Shown here: piece after piece, positions 37,485 to 44,684 of the stretch
Numbering within the stretch: the stretch's first letter is position 1
How the letters are laid out: every line of letters begins with the position of its first letter
Source of the DNA: Bacteroidales bacterium UBA5287
Lineage (GTDB): Bacteria > Bacteroidota > Bacteroidia > Bacteroidales > Dysgonomonadaceae
NCBI GenBank assembly: GCA_002411345.1
Contig: DHSL01000041.1
Coordinates: 12,288-76,287 of the forward strand
Reading direction: 5' to 3'
DNA length: 64,000 bases
Notes under the pieces: model-generated
Seen by the model: the letters and a program-made list of their open reading frames with translations, nothing else
What the model was told of the DNA's origin: nothing
The model's database searches: none
Position numbers and translations under genes: made by a program

Positions 37485-39686
37485 ATGAAAGAAATTACAC
37501 AAAAGAAACGCAATCCCTGGGCATGGGTACCCACGCTATATTTTGCAGAAGGAATCCCTTATGTCGTCGTAAATACCGTAGCAGTAATCCTTTACAAAAG
37601 GTTAGGCATATCCAACACCGATATTGCCCTCTTCACCGGTTTGCTATATCTTCCATGGGTTATAAAGCCATTCTGGAGTCCCTTTGTCGATTTGATTAAG
37701 ACAAAACGCTGGTGGGTAGTTTTGATGCAGCTATTTATTGCGATAGGATTTTTGGCTGTAGCCTTTTTCATACCATTGTCCTTTTACTTTAAAGCAACAC
37801 TTCTTGTATTTTGGCTAATTGCTTTCAGTTCAGCCACTCACGATATTGCCGCAGACGGTTTTTATATGCTCGCTTTAGATGACGGACAACAATCATTTTT
37901 TGTCGGCATCCGCAGCACCTTCTACCGATTTGCCTCCATAACAGGTCAAGGCTTATTGATTATCCTTGCCGGGTTTTTAGAAACCAGTACCGGTATGGAA
38001 CCGATGCGATTCGAGATCCAGTCGACGAACAACATAGTCCAGACCACCGATTGGAAAAGCGCGTTAAGTGCGGTCCCCGGGTCTGGTTCAGAAGGAACAT
38101 TCATTGCATTCTCAGGGGGAGAAGCTGCAGAAGCAGCAGTTGAGACTGTTGGTGAAAATGTTAGTTCAGCAGGTGAGGTTGCAGGACTGGCAAGTAATGC
38201 AGCAGGTAAAGCTGAAAGCACATTCACAGGATTCCCTACAGAAGATTCGGCAGATGTGAAGGATGTAAGTGTTAGTGAAGCAGGTGAAGTCGCAGGAGTT
38301 GCAGGTCAAGCAGGAGGTGATACTGTTAGTGAAGCTGTTGGTACAGCAGTGGAAGTGGCAAGTGCAGCAGGTGAATCTAACGGCACATTCATTGCATTTC
38401 CTTCCCAGTTACAATTAAATACAGGAAATATCAGTACCGATTCACTCAATCGTCTGAAACAATTTGTGATAAGCCACAATCAAGAAAACGGATTCATCCA
38501 TGTCGATAATGTTGTCAGCGAGAATGGCACAGAAAGCTGGTGGCAAAAAACCGTAAGCAAGGCATGGAAAGTCAATATATCCAGACCGTTAGGCAATTGG
38601 ATCAGAAACAGTTTCGGTGAAAAGCAAGAGATAGTATCATCGAATGTATTAACCGGTAATGCCGGCATTGTAGCCATCAAGCTAAACCAAAAACCGTTAG
38701 CAGGCGAAGAATTCGTATTAAATACCCGAATGAAGTCCGGCGACAAAAGCATATCACTCATCTCCGGAGAACGCCTGACCTTCAATGAAAGCAATTGGGA
38801 CAAACCCGCTTATATGGTCGTACAGCTCGATAAAAAGTTAGACGACAAGACAATCACCACATTTGAAGCCACCTCCGGTAATCTTCAATTAGCCTGGAGT
38901 ATCGTCTTTTATATACTAGCAGCCTTTTTCATTATCCTATGCATCTATCACAACTTCATATTACCCCGTCCCTCATCCGATGTCGCCAAAGACCATAGTC
39001 CCAAAGACATCATGAAAGAGTTCGGCAGAACCTTCTCCACATTCTTCAGGAAAAAGCAGATCATTGCAGCCCTGCTGTTCATGCTGTTATACCGATTAGG
39101 CGAAGCCATGCTAGTAAAGATGGCCTCCCCATTTCTGTTGGACGGTCGCGAGATTGGCGGATTAGGTCTCACCACCGGTCAAGTCGGACTAGTCTACGGA
39201 ACCGTAGGCGTGCTATGTCTAACCATTGGCGGTATTATAGGCGGATTTGCCATCAACCGTAAAGGGTTAAAATACTGGTTATGGCCAATGGCATTATGTA
39301 TCACCCTTCCTCACCTTGCCTACCTGTTCCTGTCCTGGTATCAGCCCCAGAGCATGCTCGCGATAAATCTGGCCGTAGCCATTGAACAATTCGGTTATGG
39401 ATTTGGGTACACCGCCTATATGATGTATCTGATCTTCTTCTCCCAAGGCGAGTATAAGACCGCCCATTACGCCATCTGTACCGGTTTCATGGCATTAGGA
39501 ATGATGTTACCCGGCATGTTCGCAGGATGGTTACAAGAGCTGATTGGATATCATAACTTCTTTATCTTTGTAATGATCTGTGCGATCCCCACATTATCCA
39601 TAATCCCATTCCTGAAGGTCGATTCAGACTTCGGCAAAGTAAAAAAGATAAAAGAGCCACAGACGGAACAAGTCGAAGCAAAGTAA
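37485..39686 (+). CDS. AmpG-like MFS muropeptide/sugar permease
   Basis: Inner-membrane MFS transporter of 733 aa, much longer than the usual ~430-490. Starts NPWAWVPTLYFAEGIPYVVVN, typical of AmpG-like permeases; helices fill ~10-185 and ~470-715. Between them lies a ~280-residue soluble region: first a low-complexity Ala/Gly/Glu/Val stretch (~195-305), then a beta-rich part. Probably carries anhydro-muropeptides or MurNAc-GlcNAc into the cytoplasm for the MurK/MurQ enzymes encoded downstream. Degenerate copies of its last codons follow the stop. Confidence 0.88.
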   Translation: MKEITQKKRNPWAWVPTLYFAEGIPYVVVNTVAVILYKRLGISNTDIALFTGLLYLPWVIKPFWSPFVDLIKTKRWWVVLMQLFIAIGFLAVAFFIPLSFYFKATLLVFWLIAFSSATHDIAADGFYMLALDDGQQSFFVGIRSTFYRFASITGQGLLIILAGFLETSTGMEPMRFEIQSTNNIVQTTDWKSALSAVPGSGSEGTFIAFSGGEAAEAAVETVGENVSSAGEVAGLASNAAGKAESTFTGFPTEDSADVKDVSVSEAGEVAGVAGQAGGDTVSEAVGTAVEVASAAGESNGTFIAFPSQLQLNTGNISTDSLNRLKQFVISHNQENGFIHVDNVVSENGTESWWQKTVSKAWKVNISRPLGNWIRNSFGEKQEIVSSNVLTGNAGIVAIKLNQKPLAGEEFVLNTRMKSGDKSISLISGERLTFNESNWDKPAYMVVQLDKKLDDKTITTFEATSGNLQLAWSIVFYILAAFFIILCIYHNFILPRPSSDVAKDHSPKDIMKEFGRTFSTFFRKKQIIAALLFMLLYRLGEAMLVKMASPFLLDGREIGGLGLTTGQVGLVYGTVGVLCLTIGGIIGGFAINRKGLKYWLWPMALCITLPHLAYLFLSWYQPQSMLAINLAVAIEQFGYGFGYTAYMMYLIFFSQGEYKTAHYAICTGFMALGMMLPGMFAGWLQELIGYHNFFIFVMICAIPTLSIIPFLKVDSDFGKVKKIKEPQTEQVEAK
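38090..38400 (+). repeat. Low-complexity insert inside the AmpG-like gene
   Basis: Codes for a stretch rich in Ala, Gly, Glu and Val in which a [G/S]TF[I/T][A/G]F[S/P] motif occurs three times (near 38095, 38218 and 38383), separated by AGEVAG-type repeats. It uses GCA, GGT, GTT and AGT codons, unlike the C-ending codons around it, which suggests recent expansion or insertion. Confidence 0.7.
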
Positions 39687-39775
39687 TAAAGACAAAAGAG
39701 TCGAAAACGGAACAAGTCTAAAATAAGTAAAAAGATAGACAAAGTATAAACAGAGCAAATTGAAAAAAATAAATA
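39644..39775 (+). repeat. 44-bp tandem copies of the AmpG-like gene's 3' end
   Basis: The coding end at 39644-39687 is repeated with an offset of exactly 44 bp at 39688-39731 (for example ACGGAACAAGTC in both), and a third, more degenerate copy seems to follow to about 39775. The second copy begins right after the stop, so the spacer before the next gene arose by duplication. Confidence 0.7.
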
Positions 39776-39787
39776 AAGAATACACCT

Positions 39788-41026
39788 ATGAGATTATTTA
39801 TATCAATCATGGTCGTTTGCGGGATCCTGTTTCAGTCGCCCCTCGCAGCCCAGAACATAAAGATCAAGACCGGCATTGAAATATTGAAAGAACAGAACTT
39901 CAAGATCTTAGAAGGCAAGAGAGTTGGGTTAATCACCAATCCGACCGGCGTCGACAACAATTTGAAGTCCACCATCGATATTTTGAACGAAGCCCCCAAT
40001 GTCAATCTGGTAGCCCTTTACGGACCAGAGCACGGCGTGAGAGGAGACGTCCATGCAGGCGATAAAGTCGACACCTCATCCGATCCCCGGACCGGCATTC
40101 CCGAGTACTCATTATACGGAGCAACCCGTAAGCCCACCCCCGAGATGTTGAAAGACATCGATGTATTAGTATACGACATACAAGACATCGGTTGCCGTTC
40201 CTACACCTATATCTCCACCATGTATTTAGCCATGCAAGCCGCCGCCGAAAACAATATCGAGTTTATAGTCCTAGACCGTCCCAACCCATTAGGCGGATTA
40301 AAAGTAGAAGGCAATTTAGTAGAAGAAGGCTTCTTCTCCTTTGTCAGTCAGCTTAAGATCCCATACATCTACGGCCTCACCTGCGGCGAGTTAGCCCAGA
40401 TGATTATTGGCGAGAAGATGATTGAGAAACCCTGTAAACTCCAAGTCGTCAAGATGAAGAAGTGGCGCAGAAAAATGAATTTCGGTGATACCGGTCTCCC
40501 CTGGGTACCCGCCTCCCCCCATATCCCCTTTGCCCATTCCGCCTATTTCTATCCCGTCTCAGGAATATTAGGCGAGTTAGGCTACATGTCCATTGGTGTA
40601 GGCTATACCCTACCCTTCGAGATGTTTGCCGCCGAATGGATCAATGCCGAAGATTTAGCAAAAGCATTAAATGCCAAGCGATTACCCGGCGTCACGTTCC
40701 GTCCCATCCATTTGAAGCCCTTTTACAGCGCAGGCCAAGGCAAGAATCTTCAAGGCGTTCAAGTCTATCTGACCCAGTTCGACAAAGTCCGTCTCTCCGA
40801 CATACAGTTTCATGTAATGGAAGTCGCCGCACAACTATACCCAGACCATAAAGTCTTTGACCATGCCGATGAAAAACGATTCAACATGTTCGACAAAGTC
40901 AGCGGCAGCGATTTCATCCGGACAGAATTCAGTAAGAACCATCGTTTTAATGATATCCAAAGCTATTGGACCAAAGACGAAACAACCTTTAAACAACAAT
41001 CTAAAAAATATCACATATACAAATGA
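39788..41026 (+). CDS. namZ: Exo-beta-N-acetylmuramidase NamZ (DUF1343, GH171)
   Basis: Secreted enzyme of 412 aa; signal peptide ~1-21 (ends PLAAQ). DUF1343 motifs: RVGLITNPTGVD, ALYGPEHGVRGDVHAGDKVD, VLVYDIQDIGCRSYTYISTM, LDRPNPLGG. The founding members of this family (B. subtilis NamZ/YbbC and its Tannerella homologue) release MurNAc from the non-reducing end of peptide-free glycans; the Glu in GPEHG is the likely catalytic residue. Start chosen for the signal peptide. Stop overlaps the next start (ATGA). Its presence is the key evidence that the locus handles MurNAc. Confidence 0.9.
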   Translation: MRLFISIMVVCGILFQSPLAAQNIKIKTGIEILKEQNFKILEGKRVGLITNPTGVDNNLKSTIDILNEAPNVNLVALYGPEHGVRGDVHAGDKVDTSSDPRTGIPEYSLYGATRKPTPEMLKDIDVLVYDIQDIGCRSYTYISTMYLAMQAAAENNIEFIVLDRPNPLGGLKVEGNLVEEGFFSFVSQLKIPYIYGLTCGELAQMIIGEKMIEKPCKLQVVKMKKWRRKMNFGDTGLPWVPASPHIPFAHSAYFYPVSGILGELGYMSIGVGYTLPFEMFAAEWINAEDLAKALNAKRLPGVTFRPIHLKPFYSAGQGKNLQGVQVYLTQFDKVRLSDIQFHVMEVAAQLYPDHKVFDHADEKRFNMFDKVSGSDFIRTEFSKNHRFNDIQSYWTKDETTFKQQSKKYHIYK

Positions 41027-42195
41027 ATCAAATAGCCATTAACAAACAATCAGGGCGACTATTATCCCTTGATATTCTGCGAGGAATCACTATTGCCGGA
41101 ATGATTATGGTAAACAATCCCGGAACCTGGCAATACATCTACAAACCATTAGGTCACGCCAGTTGGCACGGATTAACCCCCACCGATCTGGTGTTCCCCT
41201 TCTTCATGTTCATTATGGGCGTTTCGATGTACATGTCCTTTCGCAAGTTCGAGTTCAAAGCCACCAAAGCCAGCATCTATAAAATTGTGAAGCGCACCGT
41301 ATTGCTTTTTCTTGTCGGCATGGCCTTAAACTGGTTCGGCCGGTTATGCGGCGGATTGTCGCGAGGTGAGAACCTTATTGAAGCCGCCACCCATTTTGAC
41401 ACCCTCCGTATTTTGGGCGTGTTGCAGCGACTCGCGTTAGCATATGGATTTGCCGCTTTGATAGCCGTTTATGTCAAGCCCAAGCACATTATCTGGTCGA
41501 TAGTCATACTCTTAACCGGCTATTTCCTATTACTGTTATTTGGCAACGGCTTTGATAAAAGTGAGAACAACATCATCTCCATTATCGACAGAGCCATATT
41601 AGGCACCGCCCATATGTATCGAGATACAGATGCAGCCGGTACCTCCATCGCCCTTGATCCCGAAGGCCTATTAAGCACCCTACCCTCAATAGCCCATGTC
41701 CTTATCGGCTATCTCTTTGGCAAGATCATTATCGACAACAAAGACAACCACGTGAAAGTCGAGAAAATCATGATTTGGGGCACCCTTTTAGCATTCGGAG
41801 GACTATTGCTACAATACGGCTGTCCCATCAACAAAAAGATCTGGAGTCCCACGTTCGTACTCACCACCACCGGTTTTGCCGCCCAGTTGTTAGCGTTACT
41901 CATTTGGATTATCGACATAAAGAAAAAAGACCGATGGACCCCATTTTTCCACTCCTTTGGAGTTAATCCATTGATTATATATGTCTTTGCCGGCGTCTTT
42001 TCCAATATCCTTTCCAATGTAAAGTTCATGTTCCGCGAAGAAACCATCTCCCTTAAAGGATTCATTTACAGCGTTATGATTCAGCCCTGGGCAGGTAATT
42101 ATTTCGGATCATTGATATACGCATTATTTTTAGTCACCATTTGCTGGCTATTCGGATTATTCCTCTATAAGAAAAATATATACATCAAGCTATAA
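41023..42195 (+). CDS. NagX/HGSNAT-like membrane protein (COG4299, DUF5009)
   Basis: Inner-membrane protein of 390 aa with about 9-10 helices. The N-terminus RLLSLDILRGITIAGMIMVNNPGTW and the ASWHGLTPTDLVFPFFMFIMG motif, with the conserved His, mark the heparan-alpha-glucosaminide acyltransferase-like family. NagX relatives sit in amino-sugar catabolic loci of many bacteria and are thought to act as transporters or transmembrane acetyltransferases for GlcNAc/MurNAc. Overlaps both neighbours (ATGA and TAATG), so it is part of a tightly coupled namZ-nagX-murK unit. Confidence 0.9.
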   Translation: MNQIAINKQSGRLLSLDILRGITIAGMIMVNNPGTWQYIYKPLGHASWHGLTPTDLVFPFFMFIMGVSMYMSFRKFEFKATKASIYKIVKRTVLLFLVGMALNWFGRLCGGLSRGENLIEAATHFDTLRILGVLQRLALAYGFAALIAVYVKPKHIIWSIVILLTGYFLLLLFGNGFDKSENNIISIIDRAILGTAHMYRDTDAAGTSIALDPEGLLSTLPSIAHVLIGYLFGKIIIDNKDNHVKVEKIMIWGTLLAFGGLLLQYGCPINKKIWSPTFVLTTTGFAAQLLALLIWIIDIKKKDRWTPFFHSFGVNPLIIYVFAGVFSNILSNVKFMFREETISLKGFIYSVMIQPWAGNYFGSLIYALFLVTICWLFGLFLYKKNIYIKL

Positions 42196-43037
42196 TGAAA
42201 TTCAATCTGCTCGCCGACAGCGGCGCCACCAAGACCAGCTGGAGTCTTATTTACGACGGTCAAGTTATCCATCAATTTGACAGTAAAGGCATCAGTCCCA
42301 TCTATCAATCAGAGCAAGAGATAGAAGAATACATCCATCAAACAGTCTTTCCAGCGTATAGAGACAAGACCATTGACGCCATATATTTTTACGGCAGCGG
42401 CTGTATTCCCGAAAAAGTACCCATCGTTAAGAACGCCATATACAAGTCCTTTCCCTTGGAAACCATTCAAGTTTACAGCGATCTGATTGCCGCCGTTCAT
42501 GCCCTATGCGGTTATAAGAAGGGGATTGCCTGTATTTTAGGTACCGGCAGTAATTCCTGTGAGTGGGACGGCGAGAAGATAGTCAAGCAAATCTCCCCCC
42601 TTGGCTTCATCCTTGGCGACGAAGGCAGCGGTGCCGATTTAGGCAAAAGGCTGGTGAATAACGCATTGAAAGAACAGTTACCTGCAGGAATGAAAGAAAC
42701 CTTTTTAGAAACCTATCAGCTAACCCCCAGCATCATTATCGACAAAGTCTATCGTCAACCCTTTCCCAGTCGTTTTTTAGCCAGTCTCTCCCCCTTCCTC
42801 TTAAAGAATATTGAAGAACCCGTTGTCCGTAAAATCGTCCTGACCAGCTTCTCCGATTTCTTTGAAAAGAACGTGATGCATTACAATTATAAAAACAATA
42901 AAGTTAACTTTGTAGGTTCAATAGCCTATTACTACAGCGACATTTTGCGTGAAGCAGCATTAGATAAAGGCATTGAGACAGGTATTATTTACAAATCCCC
43001 CATGCAAGGATTAGTTGAATTTTATAAAGATAAATAA
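42195..43037 (+). CDS. murK: BadF/BadG-type amino-sugar kinase, MurK-like
   Basis: Cytoplasmic ATP-dependent sugar kinase of 280 aa, ASKHA fold: phosphate-1 loop LADSGATKTSW, phosphate-2 ILGTGSNSCEWDG, and LGFILGDEGSGADLGKRLV. Members next to murQ in Tannerella-type loci phosphorylate MurNAc (and GlcNAc) at C6. As murQ follows one base later and no PTS is present, the MurK reading is strong; a pure GlcNAc kinase is the alternative. Its start codon overlaps the stop of the NagX-like gene. Confidence 0.87.
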   Translation: MKFNLLADSGATKTSWSLIYDGQVIHQFDSKGISPIYQSEQEIEEYIHQTVFPAYRDKTIDAIYFYGSGCIPEKVPIVKNAIYKSFPLETIQVYSDLIAAVHALCGYKKGIACILGTGSNSCEWDGEKIVKQISPLGFILGDEGSGADLGKRLVNNALKEQLPAGMKETFLETYQLTPSIIIDKVYRQPFPSRFLASLSPFLLKNIEEPVVRKIVLTSFSDFFEKNVMHYNYKNNKVNFVGSIAYYYSDILREAALDKGIETGIIYKSPMQGLVEFYKDK

Positions 43038-43038
43038 T

Positions 43039-43860
43039 ATGGCATTCATTAAGATAACAGAGCAATCCTCGCTATACAATAATCTTGAGAACAAATCAGT
43101 AGGAGAAATCCTTAGTGAGATCAATCAAGAAGATCAGAAAGTAGCGTTAGCAGTAGAGAAAACCCTTCCCGAGATAGAGAAACTCGTTACCGGGATAGTA
43201 GAAAGGATGAAACGCGGCGGTCGTCTCTTTTATATCGGAGCCGGCACCAGCGGCAGGTTAGGAGTTTTAGACGCCTCCGAGATCCCCCCAACCTACGGAA
43301 TGCCAAACACCTACGTTATCGGTCTCATTGCCGGCGGTGAAAAAGCCTTGCGCAATCCCGTAGAAGCCGCCGAAGACGATCCCGCGAAAGCCTGGCAAGA
43401 ACTACAAGAGTATAATATCAACACCAACGACGTGCTAGTCGGCATTGCCGCATCCGGTACAACCCCATATGTATCCGGCGCCTTACGTACCGCGAGAGAG
43501 AATGGCATTTTGACCGGCGCCATTTGCTGCAACCCCGGTTCGCCCGTAGCCGCCGAAGCAGAGATCAAGATAGAACCCATTGTCGGTCCCGAGTACGTCA
43601 CCGGTAGTACCCGTATGAAATCCGGAACCGCCCAAAAAATGGTCCTTAACATGATCACCACCAGCACGATGATCAAGTTAGGCAGAGTAAAAGGTAACCG
43701 TATGGTAAACATGCAGTTATCAAATCAGAAACTAATTGACCGAGGTACCCGCATGATTATTGACGAGCTTCATTTACCTTATGAGCAAGCAAAGAACCTG
43801 TTATTGCTCCATGGATCCGTAAAAAAAGCAGTCGACCAATACAAATCACAAAACAAGTAA
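43039..43860 (+). CDS. murQ: N-acetylmuramic acid 6-phosphate etherase MurQ
   Basis: Cleaves the lactyl ether of MurNAc-6-P to GlcNAc-6-P and lactate; cytoplasmic, 273 aa. SIS fold with GAGTSGRLGVLDASEIPPTYG (first catalytic Glu) and GGEKALRNPVEAAEDD (second), IAASGTTPYV, and GPEYVTGSTRMKSGTAQK near the substrate site. ATG 43039 preferred: it is one base after the kinase stop, and the family begins FIKITEQSS. Confirms cell-wall sugar recycling as the locus function. Confidence 0.97.
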   Translation: MAFIKITEQSSLYNNLENKSVGEILSEINQEDQKVALAVEKTLPEIEKLVTGIVERMKRGGRLFYIGAGTSGRLGVLDASEIPPTYGMPNTYVIGLIAGGEKALRNPVEAAEDDPAKAWQELQEYNINTNDVLVGIAASGTTPYVSGALRTARENGILTGAICCNPGSPVAAEAEIKIEPIVGPEYVTGSTRMKSGTAQKMVLNMITTSTMIKLGRVKGNRMVNMQLSNQKLIDRGTRMIIDELHLPYEQAKNLLLLHGSVKKAVDQYKSQNK

Positions 43861-43892
43861 TACCCAAACAATTAGCATATTCATTTACACCA

Positions 43893-44270
43893 ATGGCCAT
43901 AATTATTAAAACCTCGAACCCCCATAAACTACTAGAGAAAATATACAAAGCAGTCGACGATAAAAACGCCGACAAGTGGACCTGCGACAAGTCCGGCAGG
44001 TTCACCTACACCACTTTCCAATGGCGTTCCGAAGCCTGGTTGAAACCCGAGATATGGATTGACGAAAGCGAGCTTCGGTTGGGTATTCGTAAGCGGAAAG
44101 GCAGAAAATACTTAACCTCCAAGCTCTATAATTTTTACCACAGCAAGTTCGTCGAGACCATGCTCACCCATTTTGTGCAAGATTTCAGTTCGATAACCGT
44201 AACCGCGCAAAAAACAGCCCCCGACGAGTTTGAGAATCCGAAGATGAATACGGTGACTCTGATTGATTAA
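43893..44270 (+). CDS. Conserved hypothetical protein, 125 aa
   Basis: Small, charged, soluble protein with no signal peptide or recognised domain. Begins IIKTSNPHKLLEKIYKAVDD and has a basic middle (GIRKRKGRKY). Related-looking proteins occur in other Bacteroidota as unknowns. It follows murQ by 32 bases and shares that gene's C-rich codon use, so it is probably the last gene of the operon; no function is proposed. Confidence 0.7.
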   Translation: MAIIIKTSNPHKLLEKIYKAVDDKNADKWTCDKSGRFTYTTFQWRSEAWLKPEIWIDESELRLGIRKRKGRKYLTSKLYNFYHSKFVETMLTHFVQDFSSITVTAQKTAPDEFENPKMNTVTLID

Positions 44271-44328
44271 CTGTCGTGATGGTTAATTATTGTTAACTTT
44301 TTCCCTGATTTTTGCTGATGGTTGTATC

Positions 44329-44383
44329 GGACCATCATCGGAGTTGCACCGGAGCTGCACCGGAGCTGGGTGGGAGGTGCAAG
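44329..44383. repeat. 11-bp-periodic array (element 3)
   Basis: Plus-strand units in phase: GGACCATCATC, GGAGTTGCACC, GGAGCTGCACC, GGAGCTGGGTG, GGAGGTGCAAG. The first is nearly the element-1 unit (GGACCATCCTC read on its minus strand); the others form a different unit of the same 11-bp length. GTTAA-N5-GTTAA lies 32 bases upstream, as in inverted element 1. Confidence 0.75.
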
Positions 44384-44620
44384 GTGTTAAGGGAGGTTAA
44401 AATATCTTTTATTATGTTTCGAATATAGATGAATCAAAGATGCAGGGTGAATGCATTTTTGGTTCATTTGATAATTTGATGCTGATAAATGTCAACTTCG
44501 GAACCTGACGGAGATTAAAAATGAAAAACAGCAAAACAAATAAACAGAAATTGAGAATAAAAACATCTTTAAAAAAGTGTTTTTTTACAAATAAATTAAC
44601 TAAACTTGCAGTAGTAAACT

Positions 44621-44640
44621 TTAGATTGAAGACATACATG
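44621..44640. repeat. TTGAAGACATAC repeat, copy 1
   Basis: TTAGATTGAAGACATACATG. Near-identical sequences stand at 56610-56630 (with GGCATAC) and 60729-60749. All three lie in intergenic DNA of the accessory region. May be recombination scars or ends of a small mobile element. Confidence 0.45.
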
Positions 44641-44684
44641 ATAAAGCTACTTTTGATATTAAGTAATTAAAAAAAATAATTATT

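Larger units (their letters stand above)
44271..44684. other. Intergenic region after the murQ operon
   Basis: Holds GTTAA pairs 10 bp apart (44282-44296), an 11-bp array (44329-44383), a copy of a 'TTGAAGACATAC' repeat (44621-44640) and, before the next gene, a 7-of-8 match to the -7 consensus (TAAACTTG, 44601-44608). Base composition drops sharply in GC here: it marks the change from operon to accessory region. Confidence 0.7.
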
